A stretch of DNA of 64,000 nt, taken from NCBI RefSeq assembly GCF_014207135.1, contig NZ_JACHCC010000007.1, forward strand, positions 332,882 to 396,881, in the 5' to 3' direction. Position numbers and translations under genes: made by a program. Position 1 is the stretch's first letter. Each line of letters opens with the position of its first letter. This DNA comes from Pedobacter cryoconitis (GTDB lineage: Bacteria; Bacteroidota; Bacteroidia; Sphingobacteriales; Sphingobacteriaceae). Under the pieces are notes generated by a model. That model saw only the letters and a program-made list of their open reading frames with translations, had not been told where the DNA came from and did no database searches. Positions 1-8,752 of this stretch are shown one piece after another.

Positions 1-1
1 T

Positions 2-514
2 TTCCCAAATAAAGAAGGACTGGACTGGTTTCTGATGAATTGCTGGAAACCTTTGAAGGCTGGTTATCCACAATTAAGGGTAGAAATAGTTGGCAAATGG
101 AACCAACAGACAGTCAATAACTATCAGGAACAGCTGGATGGTGTCAGCTTTCTGGGATATGTGGATAACCTTAATGAAGTGTTGGAGAACAGCATCTTTA
201 TTGTTCCTATCCGTATAGGAAGTGGGATCAGGATGAAAATCATTGAGGCAGTCAATCTGGGAGTACCGTTTGTATCGACTGAAGTCGGTGCTGAAGGATT
301 GTGTTTTGAAAGCGGACGCGATTGTCTGATTGGAAACAGTCCACAGGAATTTTGTTGGGCCATCACTAAGATTATAGAAGATGAAAACTTAGGACTCCGG
401 CTGCTGACCAATGCCCAACGGACCCTGAAGGAAGAGAACTCCTATGAGAAACTAATGCAACAAAGACTTTCTATTTACAAAAAACGCACGGTAGATGAAA
501 ATAATTACAGATAA
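2..514 (+). CDS. Glycosyltransferase, GT4-like, C-terminal part (cut by window edge)
   Basis: The reading frame is open from base 2, so the ATG at 35 is internal and the N-terminal domain lies off the left edge. What remains is the nucleotide-sugar-binding half of a GT-B enzyme. It has the run FPNKEGLDWF at the edge, a strand ending in FLGYVDNL, and the GSGIRMKIIEA...GVPFVSTEVGAEGL stretch that corresponds to the donor-binding E-x7-E region of GT4 enzymes. It would transfer a sugar from a nucleotide donor at the cytoplasmic face during surface polysaccharide assembly. Its 3' end overlaps the next glycosyltransferase by 20 bases, so the two are probably translationally coupled. Sugar specificity cannot be read from the sequence. 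Confidence 0.85.
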   Translation, partial: FPNKEGLDWFLMNCWKPLKAGYPQLRVEIVGKWNQQTVNNYQEQLDGVSFLGYVDNLNEVLENSIFIVPIRIGSGIRMKIIEAVNLGVPFVSTEVGAEGLCFESGRDCLIGNSPQEFCWAITKIIEDENLGLRLLTNAQRTLKEENSYEKLMQQRLSIYKKRTVDENNYR

Positions 515-1337
515 CCTCGTGTCCTTTAAACCGAAGCTGGTTGTTCTGGTAGTCCTTTACAAAAAAACTATAACGGAATCTTCTACCATTTGTTCGCTGT
601 TATTGCAAAATATGAAGTTGTTTGAACTGGAGCTGGTCGTTTGGGACAATAGTCCTGACAGATGTCCGGAGCGTCAGTTAAATGATTTGTCAACACAGTT
701 TGATAGCTTTCAATATATCCATACGCCTGAGAATGTATGGCTGTCGAAATTGTATAACCAGGTGCTGCGTAACAGGTCATATGATTATGCTATGCTGTTA
801 GATCAGGATAGTCATATCCCCGTATTGTATTTTGACAGATTAAATGCTGCACTGTTCAACTACGCAGATGTTTCTCTTTTCCTGCCGCTTATTCTTAACA
901 ATGGTAAACTAGTGAGCCCTGGTTCCTTTGTGTATTTTAAAGGGAAACACTGGAAAAAAATAAGGACTGGAGTGATGAGTTCAAGGAATGTGCTGGCCAT
1001 CACCAGTGGAATGGTCATTTCATCGAAGATGTTCTGGCATCATCAGATGAAATTCGATGAGCGGTTAAGTCTGTATGGAATTGATACAAGTTTTATGCTC
1101 GGGTTCGCAAAATTGGAGAAAGAATTATGTGTATTGGATATCGGGTTTGATCATGATACAGTGCTGTGGTCGAATCCTTCGGCAGATATTATGTTAAGCC
1201 GGTTCAGGAATTTAAAAAGCACCTGGCCTAAAATACTTTCGGACAGACCTGTCGCCATGGTCCTTGCCCATTTTTACAGTAAGGCGGTCTCTATGAAATT
1301 AGCACTGAAATATCAGGACATCAGATTTTTAAAATAA
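495..1337 (+). CDS. Glycosyltransferase family 2, rhamnosyltransferase-like
   Basis: The 280-residue protein opens with a GT-A fold start (KLVVLVVLYKKT), then VVWDNSP, and has the metal-binding acidic motif in MLLDQDSHIP at about residues 101-108. The LVxLYK...DNS...DQD pattern is typical of WbbL/RfbF-like rhamnosyltransferases, which use dTDP-L-rhamnose. That fits the dTDP-rhamnose genes at 11868-14645, but rhamnose specificity is inferred. No membrane helix is evident, so it is probably peripheral at the inner membrane. It overlaps the upstream glycosyltransferase by 20 bases and is followed 26 bases later by another, so it sits inside one operon. Confidence 0.85.
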   Translation: MKIITDNLVSFKPKLVVLVVLYKKTITESSTICSLLLQNMKLFELELVVWDNSPDRCPERQLNDLSTQFDSFQYIHTPENVWLSKLYNQVLRNRSYDYAMLLDQDSHIPVLYFDRLNAALFNYADVSLFLPLILNNGKLVSPGSFVYFKGKHWKKIRTGVMSSRNVLAITSGMVISSKMFWHHQMKFDERLSLYGIDTSFMLGFAKLEKELCVLDIGFDHDTVLWSNPSADIMLSRFRNLKSTWPKILSDRPVAMVLAHFYSKAVSMKLALKYQDIRFLK

Positions 1338-1363
1338 TAGCTTGCCCATCAAATGAACAATAT

Positions 1364-2476
1364 ATGCCAATGAAGATTATTTGTGTACACCAAAGTGCTG
1401 ATATGTATGGGTCTGACCGGAGTTTTTTACAGGTTATCAAATACTTTAATCAGTCAGGTGACTTCGAAAAAATAACTGTTATTCTTCCCCGGTCTGGCCC
1501 GTTAGTAGCTGAACTGGAAAAGTTAGGTGTTGATATTATTTATATGAATCTTTCTCTGCTGAGTAAAACATATTTAATGAAACTTCAGTGGGGTAAGATT
1601 ATTTTTCCTTTATTTTCGTTTAACTCTAAAAGAAAGCTGTACAATCAATATGATGTGGTTTATGTAAACACTTCGGTGATTTTAGATTTTTACCTTTTGG
1701 CGCCTTTTCTGAAGCAAATGAAAGTAATTCATATCAGAGAAATCCCCAATAAATTTTTGAGTAAAGTACTTTCTTTCTTGCTGAAATGTGCCGGGTCAAA
1801 AATTATATTTAATTCTAATTCTACACTGAATAGTTTTAAAAAACTGGACCGGAGTTTTGTTGTACACAACGCTTTTGAGGGATTTAGTAAGGAGTTTACT
1901 ACAGCAATTGAAGAAAGACCGGACGGGTTGTTACATGTGCTGCTTATTGGCCGGATCAATGGCTGGAAAGGTCAGGATTTTGCGATTGAAGCATTGACAA
2001 AAATCCGTTCGTCACGTGTGTTGCTAAGGATAGTAGGTAGTACTTCTCTGGGAAATGAAGGACTGGTTGATGAGCTGAAGAAAAAGGTAGAAAAACTGGG
2101 GCTTACAGCTCAGGTTGAGTTCCTGGATTTTGTGTCGGATACCGCCGGAATTTATGCCTGGTCTGATGTGGTTATTGTTCCAAGTACAAAACCAGAACCT
2201 TTTGGAAGGATTGCGATAGAGGCAATGAGTTTATACAGGCCTGTTATAGCCGCAAACCACGGAGGGTTACCTGAAATAGTGGAGAATGCTGTCAGTGGGT
2301 TTTTATTTGAACCCAATAATATGGATTCATTTGTAGCTGCACTGACTAATTATATTGATGACCGGAAACTATTACAGCAACATGGTCTGAATGCTAAAAG
2401 GGTATTTGATGAAAAGTTCTCGTTAAATGGTTTTTATCAGAAAATAGATTCCGTTTTTAAAAGTGAAATGGTTTAG
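1364..2476 (+). CDS. Glycosyltransferase, GT4 (group 1)
   Basis: A 370-residue GT-B enzyme. The N-terminal acceptor domain begins KIICVHQSADMYGSDRS, a form of the GG/GS loop seen in GT4 proteins. The C-terminal Glycos_transf_1 domain spans about residues 190-345, with LLIGRINGWKGQDFAIEAL and then EPFGRIAIEAM...PVIAANHGGLPEIV, the donor-binding E-x7-E segment. Two in-frame ATGs (1364 and 1370) could serve as start. The gene continues the polysaccharide operon and its end overlaps the longest frame of the next gene. Donor and linkage are unknown. Confidence 0.88.
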   Translation: MPMKIICVHQSADMYGSDRSFLQVIKYFNQSGDFEKITVILPRSGPLVAELEKLGVDIIYMNLSLLSKTYLMKLQWGKIIFPLFSFNSKRKLYNQYDVVYVNTSVILDFYLLAPFLKQMKVIHIREIPNKFLSKVLSFLLKCAGSKIIFNSNSTLNSFKKLDRSFVVHNAFEGFSKEFTTAIEERPDGLLHVLLIGRINGWKGQDFAIEALTKIRSSRVLLRIVGSTSLGNEGLVDELKKKVEKLGLTAQVEFLDFVSDTAGIYAWSDVVIVPSTKPEPFGRIAIEAMSLYRPVIAANHGGLPEIVENAVSGFLFEPNNMDSFVAALTNYIDDRKLLQQHGLNAKRVFDEKFSLNGFYQKIDSVFKSEMV

Positions 2477-2495
2477 AATCTTAAAATTTCAGCAT

Positions 2496-3575
2496 ATGAG
2501 AAGTAAATTGATTATTGGACTTTTATTTTTAATCGGATCGGCCTGTCTGCCCGGATCTGATAGTTATGCCCAGGTTCAGTCTAAACGAATGCTGGTCGGT
2601 GCTTATTATTTTGATGGGTGGACAGGGAAAACATTCCATATTACCAAATCTCTGGAACAAAACTATAGTGTCAGAGAACCAGTCTGGGGCTGGATTACGA
2701 GTACACCTGAAATTATCCAGAAGCAGGTTGATCTGGCAGTTGAGGCAAAAATTGATTTCTTTAGTTTTTGCTGGTACTATTCTGATTTGTATAAAAAGAA
2801 TTTGCCTGAGCCAAGGAATCATGCGCTTAACGTGTTTCTGGATTCAACTGCTAAAAAAGGATTGAAATTTAATTTGCTGGTTGCCAATCATACCGGGTAT
2901 TCAATTGGCCCGGCTGATTGGGAGAGGTTGACAAAAGTGTGGATTGATCTCTTTAAGAAAGATGCCTATCTGAAATTCAAAGGCAAACCACTAATCACTT
3001 TTTTGAGTCTAAATATGCTCCTCCAGTCGTTTGGGACGATAGAAAATGTGAAGGGTGCTTTAGCTCAGTTCAGAGCTGAGGCAGTAGCTAGTGGTCTGAA
3101 AGGGGTGAACATCGCTATTTGTATCCCACCTCTTGAATCGGAGGCAGCAAAGGCTGATGCGTGTGGCTTTGATTTTTTGACGGGATATAACTATCATGAT
3201 CAGACATTGATATCCGGACAATCGGTTAGTCCGATAAAGGCGATAAGCCCAAAAGAGGAATCTGTGTGGAATGCTTTTTTAAAATTCGGGAAACCCTATT
3301 TGCCGGTGACGACTTTAAACTGGGACCCGAGACCATGGGATGAAATGAATAAGGCAAAAAGGACTTCTCCACATTTCGAAGGTTACTCCCGGGCTTCGGT
3401 GTATAAATCTATCAAAGAATTAAAAGCCTGGACATTGAAAAATAATCCTTCTGGCTCTACAGCTAATATTGCAATGATTTATGCCTGGAATGAATATGGG
3501 GAAGGGGCCTGGTTAACGCCAACTGAACAAAATAAGAATGGGCTTTTAGAGGCTGTTAAAGAAGCATTGCAATAA
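2496..3575 (+). CDS. Exported GH99/WbsX-like protein
   Basis: The protein matches the WbsX / glycosyl hydrolase 99-like family: GAYYFDGWTG near the start, PVWGW, a long TIM-barrel-like middle, and the family's C-terminal YAWNEYGEGAWLTPT motif. The frame is open from an ATG at 2463, but the ATG at 2496 is preferred because the product then begins with a clean signal peptide (MRSKLIIGLLFLIGSA...SYAQ). WbsX members occur in O-antigen clusters with an unsettled role, while GH99 enzymes act on alpha-mannosides. Export suggests action on the finished polymer in the periplasm or outside the cell rather than in cytoplasmic assembly. It lies mid-operon between glycosyltransferase and acyltransferase genes. 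Confidence 0.75.
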   Translation: MRSKLIIGLLFLIGSACLPGSDSYAQVQSKRMLVGAYYFDGWTGKTFHITKSLEQNYSVREPVWGWITSTPEIIQKQVDLAVEAKIDFFSFCWYYSDLYKKNLPEPRNHALNVFLDSTAKKGLKFNLLVANHTGYSIGPADWERLTKVWIDLFKKDAYLKFKGKPLITFLSLNMLLQSFGTIENVKGALAQFRAEAVASGLKGVNIAICIPPLESEAAKADACGFDFLTGYNYHDQTLISGQSVSPIKAISPKEESVWNAFLKFGKPYLPVTTLNWDPRPWDEMNKAKRTSPHFEGYSRASVYKSIKELKAWTLKNNPSGSTANIAMIYAWNEYGEGAWLTPTEQNKNGLLEAVKEALQ

Positions 3576-3588
3576 ATAAGCAGAACAA

Positions 3589-4284
3589 ATGAAGAGATTG
3601 TTTCAAACGATTATTACCAAAAGGAATCCCTCCTTTAAATTTGATGAAAATATCACCAGCAGGACTTTATTCAACCTGGTGTTTACTAAAAGTTTTGACC
3701 TTTTAAGAGGAGTATGTTTTTTACTGATTCATTTTAAAAAGCCCCAATTGATCTTCCTGGGTAAGGGGGTGCGTTGTTTCAATAGCCAGAATATCGTTTT
3801 TGGTAAATGGGTTAAAATTGATTCTGGCGTATACCTGAGTGGGCTGGGAAAAGGAAAACTGAGTATCGGAAACTCGTCAGGTGTGGGTGCTTACACTCAA
3901 CTCATTGTATCGACCTCATTTAATAATCTGGGCGAGTTCATACATATCGGAAATCATGTAGGTATTGGGCAGTTTTCCAGTATCGGGGGCTCCGGAGGAG
4001 TATCTATCGGTGATAACACGATCATTGGACAATATTTTAGCTGCCATCCTGAAAATCACAATTATAGTGATCCGGACAAACTCATTAAAAATCAGGGGAC
4101 GACAAGGTCCGCAATCAATATTGGTGAAAACTGCTGGATAGGGGCCAAGGTGACTATTCTTGCCGGGGTATCTGTCGGTGACAATTCAATTATTGCTGCG
4201 GGTGCAGTTGTGAACAAAAGTATGCCGCCGAATTCAATTATTGCAGGTGTTCCTGCCCGTGTAATTAAAAATTTATATGATTAG
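3589..4284 (+). CDS. Hexapeptide-repeat acyltransferase (LbH fold)
   Basis: A 231-residue left-handed beta-helix acyltransferase. After an N-terminal region of about 60 residues come imperfect hexapeptide turns (IGNSSGVGAYTQLIV, IGNHVGIGQFSSIG, IGDNTIIGQYF). The protein ends with the signature tail GDNSIIAAGAVVNKSMPP and IIAGVPARVIKN seen in WbbJ/CatB-type O-acetyltransferases. The conserved histidine is probably in CHPENHNY. It would add an acetyl or other acyl group to a sugar of the exopolysaccharide. The stop codon overlaps the next start by 8 bases. The acyl donor and acceptor are inferred from the family only. Confidence 0.85.
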   Translation: MKRLFQTIITKRNPSFKFDENITSRTLFNLVFTKSFDLLRGVCFLLIHFKKPQLIFLGKGVRCFNSQNIVFGKWVKIDSGVYLSGLGKGKLSIGNSSGVGAYTQLIVSTSFNNLGEFIHIGNHVGIGQFSSIGGSGGVSIGDNTIIGQYFSCHPENHNYSDPDKLIKNQGTTRSAINIGENCWIGAKVTILAGVSVGDNSIIAAGAVVNKSMPPNSIIAGVPARVIKNLYD

Positions 4285-4954
4285 AAAGATAATTTTGCTT
4301 GCTTTATTATTAGCTAACCTGTCTGTTTACGCTAATAATCGTGTCGATTCAGTACCACTTAGAGTATTGATTCTGGGAAACAGTATAACGTATCATGGGG
4401 CCAAAGCATCAGTAGGCTGGTCGGGCAACTGGGGAATGGCAGCAAGTGCTGCCGAAAAGGATTATGTGCATCTGCTGGAGTCAAGGATTAAAGCGGTTAA
4501 ACCTGATGCGGTTATTAAGTTCGGGAATATTGCTGATTCTTTTGAAAGACAATTCTGGAAATACAATATTGATGCCTTTAAGGAATATAGCAAGTTGAAT
4601 GCAGATCTCATTATACTGGAGATTGGGGAGAATATCAATGATTCCTTAGCAGTTAAAAATTTACTGGGCACTCATTTACTGGCATTTGTTCATGAATTGT
4701 CAGCGAATAAAAATTTAAAAGTCTGTCTGGCAGGGAGCTTCTGGCCAAATCGAAATATAGACCGTATGATGAAGACAACCTGTGAACAGAATAACTGGTT
4801 GTACGTTGATTTACAGGGATTATATCAGGACAGAGCGAAAAATACGGCAATTATCCAGTATTCCGATAAGGGAGTTGGCAGACATCCTTCTGATACGGGA
4901 ATGGAAAACATCGCCAACCGGATCTGGGCTAAAATAGCATACTTATTCAAGTAA
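4277..4954 (+). CDS. Secreted SGNH/GDSL-type hydrolase
   Basis: The 225-residue protein has a signal peptide (MIRKIILLALLLANLSVYA). Block I of the SGNH fold follows in VLILGNSITYHG, with the nucleophile Ser in GNSIT. Later come ADLIILEIGENIND (an N-containing block) and the C-terminal catalytic Asp/His region RHPSDTGMENIA. The family includes esterases and polysaccharide deacetylases. Inside this locus, next to an O-acyltransferase gene that it overlaps by 8 bases, a role in removing or editing acyl groups on the exported polymer is reasonable but inferred. Confidence 0.8.
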   Translation: MIRKIILLALLLANLSVYANNRVDSVPLRVLILGNSITYHGAKASVGWSGNWGMAASAAEKDYVHLLESRIKAVKPDAVIKFGNIADSFERQFWKYNIDAFKEYSKLNADLIILEIGENINDSLAVKNLLGTHLLAFVHELSANKNLKVCLAGSFWPNRNIDRMMKTTCEQNNWLYVDLQGLYQDRAKNTAIIQYSDKGVGRHPSDTGMENIANRIWAKIAYLFK

Positions 4955-4960
4955 AATACA

Positions 4961-6067
4961 ATGAAGATAGCAATTATTGGAACCCGTGGTATTCCCAACC
5001 ACTATGGGGGATTTGAGCAATGTGCAGAATACCTGGCGCTGGGTCTTGTGAAAAAGGGGCACGAAGTATTAGTTTACAATTCACACAATCACCCCTGGCA
5101 GCAGGAACAATGGAATGGGGTTGAGCTGCACCACTGTTATGATCCGGAATTTAAACTGGGTACTGCTGGTCAGTTTATTTATGACTTAAACTGTATTCTT
5201 GATGTAAGAAAACGTAAATGTGATGTTATCCTTCAGCTGGGATATACCAGTGGCTCGGTTTGGGGCTGGTTGTTACCCAGGAAAGTTGTAGTGACTACCA
5301 ATATGGATGGGCTGGAGTGGAAGCGGACAAAATACTCGGGTAAAGTAAGAAGGTTTCTGCAATGGGCCGAAAAATTAGGGGTAAAATACAGTGACCATCT
5401 GATCTCGGATTCTATTGGTATTCAGGATTATTTAAAAGAAAAATATGGAGCTGATTCTACATTTATAGCTTATGGCGCCACCTTGTTTGAGCAGGCAGAC
5501 GAAACTGGTCTTCAGGAGTATCAATTGACCGCGTATCAATATGATATGCTGGTTGCAAGGTTAGAACCTGAAAACAGTATTGAAATTATTCTGGATGGTG
5601 TAGCAAAAGCAAAATTAAACCGTCCATTTCTGGTTGTCGGCAAACATGAGACGGCTTATGGCAATTATCTGAAAGAAAAGTATTCAGCACACCAGCAGAT
5701 CCGGTTTACAGGAGGAATTTATAATATTGATATCCTGAACAACCTGAGGCATTTTTCCAATGTCTATTTCCATGGGCATACTGTTGGAGGAACGAATCCA
5801 TCGCTTTTAGAGGCAATGGCATCCAGTAGCCTGATCTGTGCCAATGATAATCCTTTCAACAGGTACATTTTAGGGGAGGATGCTATTTATTTCAATACTT
5901 CGGATGAGGTAACTACCCATTTAAAAATGGTGAAGTACGATCAGGAGAAATATCAGTCAATGATCCGGGAAAACAGAAATAAGATCACCAATATTTATGA
6001 CTGGGAATTGATCGTAGATCAGTATGAAAAACATCTGAGCGAAGTTAACGGAGTGTTGACGAGGTAG
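4961..6067 (+). CDS. DUF1972-type glycosyltransferase (GT4)
   Basis: The 368-residue protein starts with the DUF1972 signature KIAIIGTRGIPNHYGGFEQCAEYLA, continues with YNSHNHPWQ and QLGYTSG, and has a C-terminal GT4 half with RLEPENSIEIILDG and GGTNPSLLEAMASSSLICAND. This family is usually annotated as rhamnosyl- or other deoxysugar transferases in cell-wall and EPS loci. It is the last plus-strand gene of the first operon. Its 3' end overlaps the convergent Wzi-like gene by 23 bases, so the two transcripts must run into each other. Confidence 0.87.
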   Translation: MKIAIIGTRGIPNHYGGFEQCAEYLALGLVKKGHEVLVYNSHNHPWQQEQWNGVELHHCYDPEFKLGTAGQFIYDLNCILDVRKRKCDVILQLGYTSGSVWGWLLPRKVVVTTNMDGLEWKRTKYSGKVRRFLQWAEKLGVKYSDHLISDSIGIQDYLKEKYGADSTFIAYGATLFEQADETGLQEYQLTAYQYDMLVARLEPENSIEIILDGVAKAKLNRPFLVVGKHETAYGNYLKEKYSAHQQIRFTGGIYNIDILNNLRHFSNVYFHGHTVGGTNPSLLEAMASSSLICANDNPFNRYILGEDAIYFNTSDEVTTHLKMVKYDQEKYQSMIRENRNKITNIYDWELIVDQYEKHLSEVNGVLTR

Positions 6068-7625
6068 CATGGTTGTCTTTTGCCCGCTGAAAGTCTTTTT
6101 TCAGTTTGATGGCTAAACCTATAGAGTTATTTAAAAGTTTTCCATGGTCAACAGCGGCTGCAAAACCGGCACTGTAGCCATGGTTTAGTTTCTTTTCGGC
6201 TTCAAGATAAAAGGAAAATTGTTCAACAGGTACAAATATATTTTTGGTCTGCGGATTCCGGATATGGCCTGTTGAATTTCCATAAATGCTGGTTCCAAAG
6301 GTTCCGTAATTCCAGGAATAAGTTAGTTTGGTCATAAAAGTCCAGTCATTTAATCTTCCGCTTAAACCAGTGTGTATGGACACTACCCGGTTGTTAATAA
6401 AATAATCGGCTTTTTTAATGGCCTGCCCGGGTTTTGCGTCATGTCTTGGGGTGATCAGGGGAGTTCCCATTCCCATGCCCTGGTAGGACCAGCCATTGAC
6501 ATAATAAAAATTATTGTAGTAATCTTCATCTCCTGATTTTGTGAAAACTGACCAGGGATAACCAGCCTGGTCTTTGGAATAAAAGAATTCGAACAGCACT
6601 TTTTTCCACATGAAACCAGCGGTCTCATCCTCTTCATAGTATTTATTTTCAAAACTGACTCCGTTTAGTCCGTCCCTTATATTGGCCAGTTTTGATAATG
6701 CGCCTACGTCGTATAAGCTCTGGCGGTAGAGTATAACTTTAACTGCATCGAAGTCATACTCAGCTCCCAGGTCAACAGAACCTAGCTGATTACCGATTTT
6801 AGACGTAGGTACGCCTTTAGTACCGTAGGATTTTCCGGAAACTACGTACCAAAAGGATTGAGCTGGTGATAACTTGAAATTCGGGCCAAATGAAGCCTGT
6901 TCATTACCCCAGTACACCTGGTGGTTAAAACCTCCGTAAAGTTTGAGTCTCCAGTCTTCTTTTCCCAGTCTGACATAAAGTGATTTCTGATGAAAATAGG
7001 TTTTGGGATTTCTGTCAATCATATAATACTTAATGTGTTTTGCAGGGACTATGCTATCCAGAATTGGAGCCCTGCCAACCCATCCATGAACAAAATTGCC
7101 TTTAACAGAAAACAATCCATCAAAAATGGGTATGCTATAATACTCCGGGATAGAGAGTTCTAGTTTTGGTACCCCTAATGCGTTTCCGGAGACGGCAAAA
7201 TTTCCTGAACTCAACAGTGTATCTCCATTCAGGCCCATCACCTCCCTGGCTCTTCCGGCTTTAAACTGAAACATAGCGAGTCTGACCTTGGCATAGGCTG
7301 TTATGATTTTAGCTGTTGAATTTCTACCGGCATTGGCCCTTCCTTCAAAACCAAACCCCCAGTCTGTTAACGGTTGTTCAGACGAATTTAAATCCCTGTA
7401 GTCTTTGTAAGCACGCCCAATAAAGCTGGCCGAAGCACCGGCCAGGGGAACGGAACCAAATTGATTGGACCTCATCCAGAAGGGTACGACATCATTTGAT
7501 GTGCCGATAGCCTGTGTTTCTATCTCATAATTAACAGGTGAGGTTTGTGCGTTGGCATTGGCAGATAGGATTAAAAAAGATAGGATACTCAGAAAAACGC
7601 ATTTAACAGGTCTGTTATAGCTCAT
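6045..7625 (-). CDS. Capsule assembly Wzi-family outer membrane protein
   Basis: The 526-residue protein has a signal peptide (LSILSFLILSANANAQ) and a predicted beta-barrel rich in alternating hydrophobic and aromatic strands. The Bacteroidota Wzi signature is near the N-terminus (VPFWMRSNQFGSVP). Other family segments include YGGFNHQVYWG and the YSKDQAGYPW region. Wzi proteins sit in the outer membrane and help attach or organise capsular polysaccharide. Its place among EPS biosynthesis genes agrees with that. It is transcribed away from manC and ugd on the same strand, with 35 bases to manC. Confidence 0.85.
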   Translation of the reverse strand: MSYNRPVKCVFLSILSFLILSANANAQTSPVNYEIETQAIGTSNDVVPFWMRSNQFGSVPLAGASASFIGRAYKDYRDLNSSEQPLTDWGFGFEGRANAGRNSTAKIITAYAKVRLAMFQFKAGRAREVMGLNGDTLLSSGNFAVSGNALGVPKLELSIPEYYSIPIFDGLFSVKGNFVHGWVGRAPILDSIVPAKHIKYYMIDRNPKTYFHQKSLYVRLGKEDWRLKLYGGFNHQVYWGNEQASFGPNFKLSPAQSFWYVVSGKSYGTKGVPTSKIGNQLGSVDLGAEYDFDAVKVILYRQSLYDVGALSKLANIRDGLNGVSFENKYYEEDETAGFMWKKVLFEFFYSKDQAGYPWSVFTKSGDEDYYNNFYYVNGWSYQGMGMGTPLITPRHDAKPGQAIKKADYFINNRVVSIHTGLSGRLNDWTFMTKLTYSWNYGTFGTSIYGNSTGHIRNPQTKNIFVPVEQFSFYLEAEKKLNHGYSAGFAAAVDHGKLLNNSIGLAIKLKKDFQRAKDNHATSSTLR

Positions 7626-7660
7626 GTTTGTAGAATGAATTTGATTTTTACGCTGCTGAT

Positions 7661-8740
7661 TTACAGGAAACTATTTCCAAATGTTTCGCTCATTCGTTTG
7701 ACTACCTCTTTAATCTCCTGTTCCTGATCCTTAGGATAAATTAATAAGGCATTGTCTTCGTCTACGACAATAAAATTGTCCAGTCCCCGGATGACAGCTA
7801 TTTTATTATCGTTAATGTGGATGATACTGTTCCGGGTGTCTTTCACATCGATTTGCCTGGCTGCAATCACATTATTAACCGGATCTTTAGCCGCAGTTTC
7901 GTATAAAGAGGCCCATGTCCCCAGGTCTGACCAGCCAAAATCTGCTGGTATAGTATAGACATTATCTGCTTGCTCCATAATGGCATAGTCTATGGATATG
8001 TTGGGAGAAGAAGTATAATTTGTATCTATAAAATCTCTCTCTTCAGGTTTGTTGTACAGGAGTTTGCCTCGTTCAAACAGATCATGGATTTCAGGAGCAT
8101 GTTTTTTTAGGGCGCTGATAATGGAGTTCGCCTTCCAGATAAATATGCCTGCGTTCCAGAGGTAGTTTCCACTTGTTAAGTACTCCTTTGCTCTTTGTAA
8201 ACCGGGTTTCTCTTTGAATTCTTCCACTTTATAGATGCCTGTTTGTGTTTCTTTCCCATAACGGATGTACCCATATCCGGTATCGGGCCGGGTAGGGCTG
8301 ATACCCAGAGTGACCAGTGCATCATGCTTATCGGTGTAGGCTAGTGCAAACCGGATTCTTTCTGTAAAAATATCTTCATAAAGGATGAAGTGGTCTGAAG
8401 GGGCTACAATCAGATTGGCCTGGGGGTCCATGGCGGCTAGTTTAAAAGAAGCGTAGGCAATGCAGGGAGCAGTATTGTTTCTGCTTGGTTCGCAGATTAA
8501 CTGGGCTGTGGAAATGCCGGTTAGCTGATCCAGGATAATACCCTGGTATTGACTATTGGTGACAATGAAAATGTTTTCAGCGGGGCATAATTTCAAAAAA
8601 CGCTGGTAAGTAATTTGCAGCAGAGATTTTCCTGTACCTAAGATGTCTAAAAACTGTTTTGGAAAATGATCACGGCTTTTGGGCCAGAAACGACTTCCGG
8701 TGCCTCCGGCCATGATCAGTACATAATTCTTTTTATCCAT
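7661..8740 (-). CDS. manC: Mannose-1-phosphate guanylyltransferase
   Basis: Makes GDP-mannose from mannose-1-phosphate and GTP in the cytoplasm. The N-terminus carries the nucleotidyltransferase signature MAGGTGSRFWPKSRDHFPKQF. Further marks are CEPSRNNTAPCIAYA, APSDHFI, VEEFKEKPG and the W-containing segment FGWSDLGTWAS. At 359 residues it is the short, single-domain form without the fused phosphomannose isomerase domain. It is 12 bases downstream of ugd on the same strand, so GDP-mannose and UDP-glucuronate supply are co-transcribed. Confidence 0.9.
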   Translation of the reverse strand: MDKKNYVLIMAGGTGSRFWPKSRDHFPKQFLDILGTGKSLLQITYQRFLKLCPAENIFIVTNSQYQGIILDQLTGISTAQLICEPSRNNTAPCIAYASFKLAAMDPQANLIVAPSDHFILYEDIFTERIRFALAYTDKHDALVTLGISPTRPDTGYGYIRYGKETQTGIYKVEEFKEKPGLQRAKEYLTSGNYLWNAGIFIWKANSIISALKKHAPEIHDLFERGKLLYNKPEERDFIDTNYTSSPNISIDYAIMEQADNVYTIPADFGWSDLGTWASLYETAAKDPVNNVIAARQIDVKDTRNSIIHINDNKIAVIRGLDNFIVVDEDNALLIYPKDQEQEIKEVVKRMSETFGNSFL

Positions 8741-8752
8741 GAATTTTATAAA

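Noticed and set aside
2463..2495. Longer start of the WbsX-like protein
   Set aside because: The extra 11 residues precede a clean signal peptide and overlap the upstream gene; the ATG at 2496 fits better.
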